A stretch of 64,000 nucleotides of DNA from Perkinsela sp. pyNocScin1. Its lineage: Eukaryota; Euglenozoa; Kinetoplastea; Prokinetoplastida; Perkinselidae. Below are positions 44,271-54,053 of this stretch, one piece after another (position 1 is the stretch's first letter; every line of letters starts with the position of its first letter). The stretch lies in NCBI GenBank assembly GCA_964019655.1, contig CAXHTR010000002.1, forward strand, positions 372,001 through 436,000, written 5' to 3'. The translations under genes and the position numbers were made by a program. Under the pieces are notes generated by a model. That model did no database searches. It had not been told where the DNA came from and saw only the letters and a program-made list of their open reading frames with translations.

Positions 44271-46706
44271 CTATTCATCGATACTGTAGCGGGGATCTTT
44301 GTACCACACAGCGTACTCGCCACGCACGCTCCCCGGAAAGTGCATATCGAGCGCTTTGAGCGCCACCTTGTTGCGCGAGTCGCGCTTCACGAGGCACGAC
44401 GCTGTCGCAAGCCATAGCGCGCTGATAGCGCGCTCGCCACGCGGAAAGTCCGTGCTGAGGTATACCTCAGAGACCCAGCGGAAGCAATGTGCCTGTCCTT
44501 CCGAATACGTATAGACGCATACGCGCAGTCCAAAATTCGCTTCACAGAGGTGCATCAGGTGGTCGAGAGGTGTGATCTGGAAGGCAAATGGCCGAATCTC
44601 AGCCGGAATCCAAAGAACAATTGCTTTTTTCTGCGCACGCGCCGCTTCATCCTTGCTCTGCAGTAGATTGACGTAGCACGACAGTATGCCTGCGATCAGT
44701 GACTCGGTCGGAGGCCGGAAGCAGAAGATGAGAGTTCCTGCGATCGAAGTGAGCGATGCAGTGGAGCCGTCCCAGTGCTCATGCAGTAGCTCACCGCCGT
44801 TGAATCGCTTTGCTGCATCGCGGCGCATCTCAGCGAGTGGGCATGGAGCTGCTACGCATGCGTCATTTGCCGTTGGCTCGGGTATGATGAGAAGCTTGCC
44901 CGGTGACAGGCGCGGGCTGATGTGCTCGAGGAGCGCCATAGACGCCGCCTTGCGTATCTCCTTGAGCTGGAGGTTGGCCTCGCAGTAAAAGAGTAGACCG
45001 TCGACAGCGTCCGTGAGGGCACTCGCCTGACAGAAACCAATGCCCTCCACCTTGTGGTTGTGCTCTGCTTCGATCAATGCGTGACTTCTGTCCTTGGAAG
45101 GGTGGAAAACGAGGTCACTCAGCGCAAGGCCAGTTGCCTTCGGACCGAAATAGGCGCTCCGCGCGACGTAGGCTGTGACAGTAAATCCAATGCTCAACTG
45201 ACCGTTGATCACGACAAGAGTCTTCAGCCCGAAAATGTGTGCAACCGCGTTCGCGAGAGCCCGGAGCTGATCCTTTCTTTCACTGAAAACATTTCTATGT
45301 TTCTCGTACAGAAGCGGCGAGCAGCTGACGAAGAAATTCTCAATACCCTGGAGTCCTATGGGGGCGATATAGTCTGGTTGCTTTTCGTTCAGCGTGCGCC
45401 GAAGGGCGTCGAAGCAGAGGTAGTAGAGCGGGAGGTAGTGGGCACCAGATGCTGCGACGAGGCATGCGTTTGTTCCGCCCTGTGCTTCATACACCTGAAC
45501 GCTGTAGCCAGTCCAATTATCGAAGGTGACAGTGTCTTTGAGCGATGGTATGTGTGAGCGAGCAGCTGACTCCATCGCACCTGTGGCACTCGAATTGATC
45601 ACAAATTCACGTAGCGAAGGCTCGTTCGCGCGTGATTGTGCAGGATGCTGGTCGTTGAGAACGTGGCGCACGGGCTTTTTTACCGTGCTGGCAAACACAT
45701 AGTCCCTCATGTGCGCTCTGTGCTGAGAGTCGATGATGGGCTGAAAGTGAGCAGTGAGCGTTCGTAAGAGTTCGGTACACAAGTGCTTTCGTGTCGTGAC
45801 TGTCCTTCGCGTTTCATAGACACAGAGCTGCTTTCGCTCGTTCTTATTCGTAAAGTAAAGGGACTTCACCACAGTAGAGCGCTTGGTCTCATGCAACTCT
45901 AGCTTGACGTCAAAGCTCTGTAAAACCTCTTGCTTTGTCGACGAAACGTATAGCTTCAAGCCAGCAATGATACTTGGGAGTATCGCACGAAAATTCTGCG
46001 GACATACCCGTGTGTGCACGCACGCGATCTCTTGCGCCCACGCGCGAGCTAAGTACTTACTTCTGTTCTCGAGGAACTGCATGAGCGCCTGCCATACCGC
46101 GAAGGCAGGTACAGCGCCGACCGCCCGGTACGCGCATGTGCCCTCTTCTGCTGAGAGTGGTACATTTAGCTCCACTACGTGCTCTTTTTCCTGACTATGA
46201 GTTATGCTCTCGATATGGATAATCTGGCGGAGGGCGACAGTTGAGCAAAGGTGGTAGAGCGCATTAACAAGTGGAAATGACTTCCGTATCCAGTAGCGGC
46301 ACTGTGCCCTTGTCGACTTGGTGAGAATGTCATCGCATATGCCCTTCACCTCCTGAACAAACATTTGGAGCGATAAGCACTGCCAGTTGCAAAGCACAGC
46401 ACACAGCGCAAGGAGCATGAGCTCTTCGCTAGACACTGCAGCCTCAGCGGAAATGCCAGCGAGAATGTCGTTCTTGCTGCGCGTTTTGACAGCCACAGGG
46501 GAGAAGTTCATGAGGTCTTTCGGCAGGTAGCTGTGCGACGCCAGGTTGAGAACACCACTCAGATGCACAGGGCACTGCGCATCAATGTGCGCGCCAATAC
46601 ACTTGTGCGAATCTTGCTCTGCTGTGAGAACAATTGCATCGCCACACGCGGTGCTTATGTCGCTCAAATACCATTGGAACCTCGTCGGCACGGGAAGAAT
46701 TCGCAT
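44271..46706 (-). CDS. Large hypothetical protein
   Basis: Not recognised; 811 residues from an ATG. No signal peptide or convincing membrane span, although several short hydrophobic helices occur (LMLLALCAVLCNWQCLSLQMF). Cysteine content is high but without metal-binding spacing. Sequence style, with many alternating strand/helix stretches (KLLIIPEP, AIVLWIPAEIRPFAFQ), suggests a globular multi-domain enzyme or scaffold. A segment near residue 395 (SYSVQVYEAQGGTNACLVAAS-like) suggests a papain-like Cys-Ala element, which I consider too weak to name a protease. Intact frame. Confidence 0.62.
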   Translation of the reverse strand: MRILPVPTRFQWYLSDISTACGDAIVLTAEQDSHKCIGAHIDAQCPVHLSGVLNLASHSYLPKDLMNFSPVAVKTRSKNDILAGISAEAAVSSEELMLLALCAVLCNWQCLSLQMFVQEVKGICDDILTKSTRAQCRYWIRKSFPLVNALYHLCSTVALRQIIHIESITHSQEKEHVVELNVPLSAEEGTCAYRAVGAVPAFAVWQALMQFLENRSKYLARAWAQEIACVHTRVCPQNFRAILPSIIAGLKLYVSSTKQEVLQSFDVKLELHETKRSTVVKSLYFTNKNERKQLCVYETRRTVTTRKHLCTELLRTLTAHFQPIIDSQHRAHMRDYVFASTVKKPVRHVLNDQHPAQSRANEPSLREFVINSSATGAMESAARSHIPSLKDTVTFDNWTGYSVQVYEAQGGTNACLVAASGAHYLPLYYLCFDALRRTLNEKQPDYIAPIGLQGIENFFVSCSPLLYEKHRNVFSERKDQLRALANAVAHIFGLKTLVVINGQLSIGFTVTAYVARSAYFGPKATGLALSDLVFHPSKDRSHALIEAEHNHKVEGIGFCQASALTDAVDGLLFYCEANLQLKEIRKAASMALLEHISPRLSPGKLLIIPEPTANDACVAAPCPLAEMRRDAAKRFNGGELLHEHWDGSTASLTSIAGTLIFCFRPPTESLIAGILSCYVNLLQSKDEAARAQKKAIVLWIPAEIRPFAFQITPLDHLMHLCEANFGLRVCVYTYSEGQAHCFRWVSEVYLSTDFPRGERAISALWLATASCLVKRDSRNKVALKALDMHFPGSVRGEYAVWYKDPRYSIDE

Positions 46707-46841
46707 GAAAGTTCATGAAGTAAAAGCATAAAAGTAATACTTAAAGCGCTGTACGCCTACTCGCTTCGCTATTATGGCGAGAGCACATTGACCAGAGACA
46801 TCCACGACTGCCCATACGCTAACCCACACACCCACTGCAAG

Positions 46842-47507
46842 TTAGATAACGTGCGGAAGCATTACACCGACGACCCGCATGGTGACCTTTTGCTCATCTT
46901 CTGTAACTACTGTCGGATTGGTGGGGCTTTGCGTTTCACTACCTGTGATCGGCGTGAAGTGTACGCCTGTGACGCACACGCTCAGTGCCCCGAAAGGACG
47001 GATGTGTGCCTGGCCTTCTTGGGCATTTGCGATAACCCACTGCTGCGACGCGCCAACAAAGGCTGACCCAGTAGGCAAGCTTTCGGCCGGTATGTGGATG
47101 TTGTCGTAAAAACCTGTGTCAACTTGAATTCCCCCAGTGTGCTGGTGAACGACTATGCCGTTAAGAAGGACACCAACAGATGGTCGAAAAACTGTAGCGA
47201 GGAAGTCCACGTAGCACCATGATGCGCTCGACCCGGCAAATATGTACAGCGTGCTCACATTCGTGAGTTTATTGATGAAAAGGACTGGCCCAGCCTTGTC
47301 TATGGTAATCCCAACAAACTTTTTGGACAATGTGTCGAGAATGCCCTCCCGCATGGCAGGGCTCAGGGCCTCAACGGACAAAAGCTGGTTTGTACCGTCT
47401 CGAGCAGCAGGCGGTGCTGTCTCGGTAGCGCATGGGGTAGTGAGCGGCTGAACGACCGCGTCAGGATGAAGGGCAATCTTCTCACGAAAGTGGCATGCGA
47501 CAAACAT
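46842..47507 (-). CDS. RPC25: RNA polymerase III subunit RPC25 (RPB7-like)
   Basis: 221 residues from an ATG. The N-terminus (MFVACHFREKIALHPDAV) and the segment ILDTLSKKFVGITIDKAG fit the RPB7-type N-domain. VFRPSVGVLLNGIVVHQHTGG and GFYDNIHIPAESLPTGSAF then match the S1/OB domain of RPC25 rather than RPB7 (the Pol III version has GFFDDIFIPxxLL). With RPC17 it forms the stalk of Pol III, which binds initiation factors and nascent RNA. An insertion of about 30 residues rich in Thr, Pro and Ala (PCATETAPPAARDG) sits in the N-domain, and the C-terminus ends just after the last strand. Confidence 0.8.
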   Translation of the reverse strand: MFVACHFREKIALHPDAVVQPLTTPCATETAPPAARDGTNQLLSVEALSPAMREGILDTLSKKFVGITIDKAGPVLFINKLTNVSTLYIFAGSSASWCYVDFLATVFRPSVGVLLNGIVVHQHTGGIQVDTGFYDNIHIPAESLPTGSAFVGASQQWVIANAQEGQAHIRPFGALSVCVTGVHFTPITGSETQSPTNPTVVTEDEQKVTMRVVGVMLPHVI

Positions 47508-47580
47508 GAAAGTTACGAGAAGGGTGGTAAAAATTGAAGTTGATGAAAGTTAGCCTAACGATTACTGGTAGCTTCATGGG

Positions 47581-49554
47581 TCATTTTACGCCATTAACTT
47601 TGAGCCGATACGGGGCAAAGTCAAGTAATTCTTGTCGTAAAACAGAGCAATAGAGCCACTCGGTCGAGACAATCGGCGGTAAACGATTTGCTAGCGGCAT
47701 GCGGCGACGGCGAAGAGCTGCACGTGTGTTGTGTTCAGAGACGTCGGGTGATGTTTGAACGTACGCACCTCCACTTCGAGCGATAGCATGCTGCAGTTGT
47801 GCGCTTACTTCATGCAGCGATTCCGGCGATGCTATGATGCAGAATGTTGTAGACTCAGTTGCAACGAAAATAGTGTCTTCTATTGAGGCGCCAGCACTGC
47901 GCAGCACGAGGGAAACATCACTGTCGTGAGGCGACGACTGGCTCAGCAAATGCTTTGCTACATAAATTTTCTTAGCAGAGAAAAGCCGGCACCCAGAAGA
48001 AAGCATTCGCCGACTTCTGTCAAGCGACTCTGAAAGCACGAAAGAGTACCTCTTTTCAATCTGAGCATTGCATATACGGAATCTTTGTAAGTCGTTCTCC
48101 AATTTTTTCTTTCGCGCACAGTTTTCAAGCCACTTGACAGAAACAATATCCAGGCCAAGGCTAATTGCGCACAACAGTTTTACGGTACGCCGCGGAGAAA
48201 CAGGCACGACCAGGGCAGAACAGCGAGATTCAAGAGACTTGTTCGACACAAAAAGCGGCTGAACTGATATATGCAAAGCTTCTACCTTTTTCTCTATGCT
48301 TTTTAACAATACAAAGCCGGAGGTTGCAATGCACATAGAGAGGACGCTCAGGCTGGCAACGACATCAGTACTTTTCCTTTTGGAAGGTGAGGAATCAGCA
48401 TTGTGCCTTTTGGAGTTCTGCGTTTTACGAACTGATGAATCTTTCGGGCGCTTTCGGGTGAGAATGATGTGACTTTCAGGGGATGAAAAGTCGAGTGACG
48501 GGGCATCGTCCAAAGCTGTTGAAGGGCGGCGTTGCGGATGGACCGTTACTGTGTCAGGCAGGCTTCCTTGGGAATTCGGAAGACCCGACAATGGGGTCGG
48601 GTCATGTGAATCTTGAATAAAATGAGGAGATTTTTGCTGTGTAGGCAGATTTGAATCAGCATTCTGCTTTTCTTCTTCATGACTGGTGTGATGCCCATCT
48701 GTGACAGGTGTCTGAGGCGGTACGTCGGATAGCGAGGAAATGTTCTGAGTACTCGGTGGCGAGTTTCCACATGTATCCAAGTGAGTGAAGGTCTGCATAT
48801 AGTACTTTCGTTGAAGTTGATGATCTTGCTTCTCCACTGAAGTCTCGATGGGGGGCATGGCCACCGAAGGCGGTAAAATGACGTAGATAGTGTGGTTCAC
48901 GCACAGCCGCTGGGAATGGGATATTTCATACCATGTGGACATGCGAAGCCTTTTCCACGTAGGCGGGTTTTGCGATGGATCCTCTTCACCTTCTACAAAA
49001 ATATCCACAGATGGGCAGAGGGGTTCGATAAAGAAATGCAAAGAATCGAGTTGCATGGATTCGCCTGGATTCAACATGACCATTTGAAAAATCGGTATCG
49101 CGTTGCTTTTTCGATGAATAGGGAGCAAAATGTCATATTTAACATCGAAATCCACGGATGATGGACCACTGTCATGACCGATGTATCCCATTGTCACTCT
49201 ATTCGAACGCAGGTCTATTTGGAGCATTTTATCAGGGCAAGCTATAGAGGGAAAGCGCCCTTCCATAAAGTCTTCCATACTAATGTCATCAATCTCATCT
49301 TCAGCGTCCGTTTCTTCTTCACATTCGGTCTGTTCTGAGAAATTGGAAGAGCTGCATGCAACACGTTCATATGGATTGTGGTCACATGTATCAATTAGTG
49401 CTAAGAGCGTACGCCGGTGAGTTTCGCGTCTGCATTGTAGCTCTTTTTCGAATGTCACGAGAGATTTGTGAAGCCTCTTTAGCTTATCGAAAACGATATA
49501 TCTTGGGCTTTGCTCTCTCGGCAAAGCTACATTCTTTGCTCTTCTATTGTTCAT
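47581..49554 (-). CDS. FHA-like / tandem BRCT protein
   Basis: 657 residues from an ATG. A short N-terminal coiled coil (about 22-50) and an acidic patch (77-100) precede an FHA-like region at about 110-228, ending in LRMSTWYEISHSQRLCVNHTIYVIL, with the strand pattern but without a clear Arg/Ser/His/Asn phosphothreonine site. A long Ser/Pro/Gln-rich linker (240-400) leads to two BRCT-like units: about 402-490 with WLENC (W475, C479) and about 520-650 with WLYCS (W633). The layout resembles DNA-damage mediators such as MDC1. Kinetoplastid kinetochore protein KKT4 also carries a C-terminal BRCT and is the main alternative. Confidence 0.65.
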   Translation of the reverse strand: MNNRRAKNVALPREQSPRYIVFDKLKRLHKSLVTFEKELQCRRETHRRTLLALIDTCDHNPYERVACSSSNFSEQTECEEETDAEDEIDDISMEDFMEGRFPSIACPDKMLQIDLRSNRVTMGYIGHDSGPSSVDFDVKYDILLPIHRKSNAIPIFQMVMLNPGESMQLDSLHFFIEPLCPSVDIFVEGEEDPSQNPPTWKRLRMSTWYEISHSQRLCVNHTIYVILPPSVAMPPIETSVEKQDHQLQRKYYMQTFTHLDTCGNSPPSTQNISSLSDVPPQTPVTDGHHTSHEEEKQNADSNLPTQQKSPHFIQDSHDPTPLSGLPNSQGSLPDTVTVHPQRRPSTALDDAPSLDFSSPESHIILTRKRPKDSSVRKTQNSKRHNADSSPSKRKSTDVVASLSVLSMCIATSGFVLLKSIEKKVEALHISVQPLFVSNKSLESRCSALVVPVSPRRTVKLLCAISLGLDIVSVKWLENCARKKKLENDLQRFRICNAQIEKRYSFVLSESLDRSRRMLSSGCRLFSAKKIYVAKHLLSQSSPHDSDVSLVLRSAGASIEDTIFVATESTTFCIIASPESLHEVSAQLQHAIARSGGAYVQTSPDVSEHNTRAALRRRRMPLANRLPPIVSTEWLYCSVLRQELLDFAPYRLKVNGVK

Positions 49555-49697
49555 GCTTCAAGCAGCATAGAGCTTATGTATGAATAAAAGTTATTGAGCA
49601 GAAACTGTAAAGCATGTGATGAAGGAATATATCTGTGTTTGATTAGGTTCTCTAGAAAAGCCTCTATCCTGAGCTCTAAATGATGCAATTTCGTAGC

Positions 49698-50333
49698 TTA
49701 GCTGGTGCATGGAGTGTCGAAGGATATTCCATATGTTGACCGCATTCGCTTTTCCTTAGCTTGAATACACAATGTACGGGTGCGGATTTGTTCACACTCC
49801 TCACGAATAGCATCGATGGCCACTGCCTTCATACTAACATCCAACTTCAGTTTTTCGAGAGAGGTTCTTGCTTCATCTAAAGAACTATCTTCCATTCTTT
49901 CAAATGTTTGTGTGTCTTTTTGTCGGGACTTTAAGTCAACAAGGTGTTTCTCTAGCATTGAAGAGCGCAAGCCTATGGATATGGCTTGCTCGCGGTGCCT
50001 AAGTGATGCTTTGTGCCGGGCAACCATGCTCTCTATTCTTTTTGTATTCAGCTGTAGACTGCGACGCCGATTTTCTTCGAGAGTATTGGTGATCTTTTCA
50101 ATCGCTGTATCAACAAAAGCTGAACTGTTCGCACGTTCACCCTCGAAAATACGCACGGGCCCAGAAATTTTGCTGCAAAGCCGAAGCTCCAAGGCCGACC
50201 GTGCCCTGAGATAATCATGAGCGGCAGTAAAAGCAATATCACCTTCATATACTTTTTCAAGAAGATTCTGGTCATCTAATTGCTCGGGTTTTATGTGCTG
50301 GTTGGCGACATGACAATCGCTGGGCTCACTCAT
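49698..50333 (-). CDS. Hypothetical coiled-coil protein
   Basis: Not recognised; 211 residues from the ATG at 50333 (one codon after a TTG). Most of the protein from about 70 to 205 is a predicted coiled coil by heptad pattern (ITNTLEENRRRSLQLNTKRI, LEKLKLDVSMKAVAIDAI). No membrane span or Cys motif. It could be a structural subunit of a larger complex. Two nuclear genes upstream and downstream do not fix its location. Confidence 0.6.
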   Translation of the reverse strand: MSEPSDCHVANQHIKPEQLDDQNLLEKVYEGDIAFTAAHDYLRARSALELRLCSKISGPVRIFEGERANSSAFVDTAIEKITNTLEENRRRSLQLNTKRIESMVARHKASLRHREQAISIGLRSSMLEKHLVDLKSRQKDTQTFERMEDSSLDEARTSLEKLKLDVSMKAVAIDAIREECEQIRTRTLCIQAKEKRMRSTYGISFDTPCTS

Positions 50334-50456
50334 CAACCTTGTGTTACATCTATTTCATAGAACTAAAAAACAAGACATGCTAGAAAATGGCGATAGCGAT
50401 CTCATACCTAATATCAATATTTAGATTTATTTTCGGGGGTAGCTCAAATCCGCATT

Positions 50457-51848
50457 TCATTCTTGTGGAACTTCATTTTGGTATTTCATACTCTGGATGT
50501 CAAAGCCGGGCATAGGAAAAGCTGCTGCGAACTTCTCAACTTCGTCACGAAGAACTGAAAGCTCATTGTTACCAGGAATTCCTTTCATAAAATCGACCAG
50601 TTTAATGCCATTCTCTCTTTGAATATCTTGGCATATCTTCACCGCTTTCTCGAAAAAGGTGGAGATTTGAGTCATTTCCCCCTCTTTAAAACCACGCGAA
50701 GTCAATGCCGGGGTCCCAATACGAATTCCGCCAGGAGACGCAGCACTTTTGTCACCGACCACTGTATTCTTGTTGACAGATATCCGAGCATATTCCAAAA
50801 CCTTTTCCATTTTTGAGCCACTGACACCTTGCTTTCGAAGGTCCCACAAGATAAGATGATTATCTGTGCCATTGGTTACAAGGTCGAATCCTGCATTCAT
50901 AAGCGCAGCTGCTAGGGCCTTCGAATTTTTGACGACTTGCCTTGAGTATTCCTTGAAATCTTGTGATGCCACTTCCTTCAGCTGCACAGCAACTGCTGCT
51001 ATCACGTTCTGATGCGGACCCCCTTGCAGTCCAGGAAATACTGCCATGTTTATCTTGGTTTCAAAGCCAGTGGTTGTTCCATCGGGATACTTCTTTTTAT
51101 AAAATATGATTCCAGAGCGAGGTCCACGAAGGGTCTTGTGCGTCGTTGTTGTGACGACGTCGCAGAATTTAAATGGACTCTTCAAAATGCCTGTCGCCAC
51201 AAGACCTGATATGTGCGCCATATCGCACATAAGAAGTGACCCGCACTTGTTTGCAATCTCCCTATATCTTTCATAGTCCAGGTCTCGTGGACAAGCAGAT
51301 CCTCCACAAATGATGATTTTCGGTCGAAAAATCATAGCAGTCTTTTCGAGTTCATCGAAGTCTACGTTGCCTTCCGAGTTCAAAGAATACGGAAACGATT
51401 CGAAGTAAATAGAGGTAGCAGAGATACGCTTTTTCGGAGTGTAGTAGCCGTGCGTGAGGTGGCCACCTGCAGGCAAGTCGAGGCCCATGATGCGATCATG
51501 GGGGCTCAATAGACCTGTATACACAGCGAAATTTGCTGGGGATCCTGAATAAGGCTGAACGTTAACTCCCCATTCAGTATTTTTAAGACTGAAGGCCTCT
51601 AAGGCTCTATTTTTGCATGTTTGTTCGACCTGGTCGATAAACTCCGTCCCACCATAATATCGATTGCCGACCTCACCCTCCGCATATTTGTTTGTTAGAT
51701 GAGAGCCTAGGCACTCAAGCACTGCTTGAGAGGTAAAGTTTTCGGATGCAATCATTTCAAGACCTCTGAATTGCCGAGATTTTTCTTTCTCGAGAATATC
51801 CCACATTTCATAATCCTGCTCTTTCAAAGAAATATTTCTTGGTGTCAT
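50457..51848 (-). CDS. SHMT: Serine hydroxymethyltransferase
   Basis: 463 residues from the ATG at 51848; the frame continues to a TTG at 51902, and that extension contains basic residues but no ATG, so the protein is probably cytosolic. It interconverts serine and glycine while charging tetrahydrofolate with one carbon. Seen: [25 protein letters not shown], the PLP lysine in [15 protein letters not shown], and the C-terminal [13 protein letters not shown]. All fold-type I landmarks are intact and length is normal. The enzyme is present in Leishmania but lacking in T. brucei, so it hints at lineage. Confidence 0.95.
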   Translation of the reverse strand: MTPRNISLKEQDYEMWDILEKEKSRQFRGLEMIASENFTSQAVLECLGSHLTNKYAEGEVGNRYYGGTEFIDQVEQTCKNRALEAFSLKNTEWGVNVQPYSGSPANFAVYTGLLSPHDRIMGLDLPAGGHLTHGYYTPKKRISATSIYFESFPYSLNSEGNVDFDELEKTAMIFRPKIIICGGSACPRDLDYERYREIANKCGSLLMCDMAHISGLVATGILKSPFKFCDVVTTTTHKTLRGPRSGIIFYKKKYPDGTTTGFETKINMAVFPGLQGGPHQNVIAAVAVQLKEVASQDFKEYSRQVVKNSKALAAALMNAGFDLVTNGTDNHLILWDLRKQGVSGSKMEKVLEYARISVNKNTVVGDKSAASPGGIRIGTPALTSRGFKEGEMTQISTFFEKAVKICQDIQRENGIKLVDFMKGIPGNNELSVLRDEVEKFAAAFPMPGFDIQSMKYQNEVPQE

Positions 51849-51965
51849 GGTAAGCAGTCGACTTGGCCGTAGATGGAATCGAAGAAATTTTAAAGGTTTC
51901 AAAGCGAATAAGGAGAAAACATAGTCAGCTCCAAGGCAAGCGAGTGCTATCAGCTATAAGGGTCT

Positions 51966-54053
51966 TTAACTTAACTTACTTACATCAATTTTCAAAGGCT
52001 TGCTGAAACTCTGCCCCGGCTTTTCGTCTGTCGAAAGTGCAGCAGCAAAATTATCAAATATCTGACAGAAATCAGAGATTGCCTCGCTCATGAGTTTTTT
52101 GATTTGATTGATTATTGAAATTTGGTCTTTCTCGTTGTTATCAAAGTCGATCCATAGGGCGTCTGTCGAGCACATGATGATTTTCACACCAAGTTCTTGC
52201 CCCGCCTCATTTTCAGCCACCGTTTCTGTGCCCATCGAAAGGTCCGGACTTCTCCAAACAGCAGAAAAGTCCCTGTTGATGCAGTGCTTGCGCAAGATTA
52301 CCGATCTGAAAATCTTTCCGTAGCAAACGTGCTGAATTACAGAGACTAAAAAGTTGAGCACATCATTTTCCACTGATCGCATATTGAATGCTGATACATA
52401 CTTTGACTGAAATCTCTTTCGTATGAAAAAGGGGCTTTCTTCAAAGGCAATAAAGTTTGCGAAAGGTAGGCATAGGTTCACTCGTTGCAAGTTATAGTGC
52501 TTAGCCTTGTCGTTTTCCTCTAATATGAGCTTTGTCGAGCTCTCTCGCTTACCCAGAGAAGAATGAGAGCATACAAAGTGCTTGCACATTGTTTTGAATT
52601 CTGCGTAACACTCCTCCACTTTCGTTACGTTTGCGAAGGGAATGTCGCCTTTTGATCCAACCCCAAGTTTGAACGTCCATAATAGAAGCTCAATGCATGC
52701 TTCTCTGAAATTAACCCAAGAAAAGCGGTAGATTGATCCTTGCTCAGCAGATTCACCTTCATGGCCAAAGTGGGAAATCGCGATGGTCTGATTTTCTTCG
52801 GCTGATTTATCAACTGGAAACAAGGTTCTCTGCATCTCCGTAGCCGGCATAAACTTTCCAAAGGATACCAATTCTGCTGCTGAAGGCGTCAGTATCATTG
52901 CAAAATCAGGTCTGAGCACATTATCTTTGCTTACCATCGTCTCAATATTTTTCTCTTCTGAATCTATTGGTCTTTCGACAGAGCCACACCTTTTTACTTT
53001 GATTCCATTGAACTCAGCCTCGCAAACTGCTAAAATGTAGTCCATCCGAAGATGCATAAGATGGGTGGAACTATTTTCCATGGCCCTTTGAAGTTGACCA
53101 AAATAAATTTTTTCGGTATTCTTCAAGTCAAACGCAAGATACTCTGCGAGAATCGGATTGGGTATTTCTGAGGTCGGAACTTTATTTTCCCATGCTTTCT
53201 TCACAAGATCAATTTTTCTCGTTCCGCCATACTTTGGGGCAATTGTGTCTAGTGTCAGTACACCTGATCTGCGTGATTTCCGAGGCTCTAGCTCTATTTC
53301 TTGCCTATTCGTATCTAAGAAACGTGGAATCACCCCTAATTGCCCTTCAAGAAGATACTCGGCGTACATAGTATCCCATATACGACCACCTCGCCCGAGA
53401 AATCTCACCAGCTCTGGGTCTCTCCATAAATACATCAGATCAAATTTTAGATTATGACCGACTAGAACATCATAGCTATCTAAATTTGGCAAGCACCTGT
53501 GAAATACTGTAGTGGAATCTTCCGGATTTTGTGAATTTCGGTGAAGGAGCTGAAAATTTTCTTTTGTACAATTCTGTTTTGGTATCATTATATAGCCTTT
53601 GTAATCTAGCCATCCTGGGAGAACAATATGATTCCTTTCATCAAAACAGTTTGCGTTCCGATGGTTGATTGTTTCTGTCGTTGTCTCGAGGTCAATGATG
53701 ATAAATTTAGCAGTATCGCACGGTATACCGTCGCTAGCAAAGATCTTTTTATTTGATTTTCTCATGCTTTCTGAAGAATTTTTACATGCTTGTAGCCATG
53801 AGTTGAGCAACGCATCCTTCATGGTAGCAGAATTATTTACTTTTTTTCCATTACTCACTTCATAGTTGGGGAAATTAAATGCTTCGAATGGAAGCATAGG
53901 ATACACTTTTTTCTCCGCGGCATAGTCTTCCCTGCGTTCAATATTGATGTCGTCACAGAACTTCGATATGAGATTTTGATCGATACCACTTGCGTAAGCA
54001 GCGCGTGGAACAGCTCTAACTTGCAAGAGAAATCTCCTCGAAAGTTGAATCAT
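51966..54053 (-). CDS. Family-A DNA polymerase relative: intact 3'-5' exonuclease, degenerate polymerase
   Basis: 695 residues from the ATG at 54053; the frame runs to a GTG at 54131, but MIQLSRRFLLQVRAVPRAAY from 54053 is a strong mitochondrial presequence. The exonuclease is complete: Exo I IIDLET (D121, E123), Exo II GHNLKFD (N201, D205), Exo III YLAFD (Y305, D309), plus the family element WDTMYAEYLLEG. A thumb-like helix with CEAEFNGIKV follows. The polymerase part is short and lacks motif A (DYSQIELR type); motif C is only echoed as CSTDALWIDFD, and the end (PLKIDVS) matches Pol I termini. Related to kinetoplastid mitochondrial POLI enzymes; probably an exonuclease or structural paralogue. 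Confidence 0.75.
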   Translation of the reverse strand: MIQLSRRFLLQVRAVPRAAYASGIDQNLISKFCDDINIERREDYAAEKKVYPMLPFEAFNFPNYEVSNGKKVNNSATMKDALLNSWLQACKNSSESMRKSNKKIFASDGIPCDTAKFIIIDLETTTETINHRNANCFDERNHIVLPGWLDYKGYIMIPKQNCTKENFQLLHRNSQNPEDSTTVFHRCLPNLDSYDVLVGHNLKFDLMYLWRDPELVRFLGRGGRIWDTMYAEYLLEGQLGVIPRFLDTNRQEIELEPRKSRRSGVLTLDTIAPKYGGTRKIDLVKKAWENKVPTSEIPNPILAEYLAFDLKNTEKIYFGQLQRAMENSSTHLMHLRMDYILAVCEAEFNGIKVKRCGSVERPIDSEEKNIETMVSKDNVLRPDFAMILTPSAAELVSFGKFMPATEMQRTLFPVDKSAEENQTIAISHFGHEGESAEQGSIYRFSWVNFREACIELLLWTFKLGVGSKGDIPFANVTKVEECYAEFKTMCKHFVCSHSSLGKRESSTKLILEENDKAKHYNLQRVNLCLPFANFIAFEESPFFIRKRFQSKYVSAFNMRSVENDVLNFLVSVIQHVCYGKIFRSVILRKHCINRDFSAVWRSPDLSMGTETVAENEAGQELGVKIIMCSTDALWIDFDNNEKDQISIINQIKKLMSEAISDFCQIFDNFAAALSTDEKPGQSFSKPLKIDVSKLS

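Noticed and set aside
44271-46706. Papain-like or OTU-like protease in the 811-residue orphan
   Set aside because: One Gly-Gly-Thr-Asn-Ala-Cys segment suggested it, but no matching His/Asp context could be found by eye.
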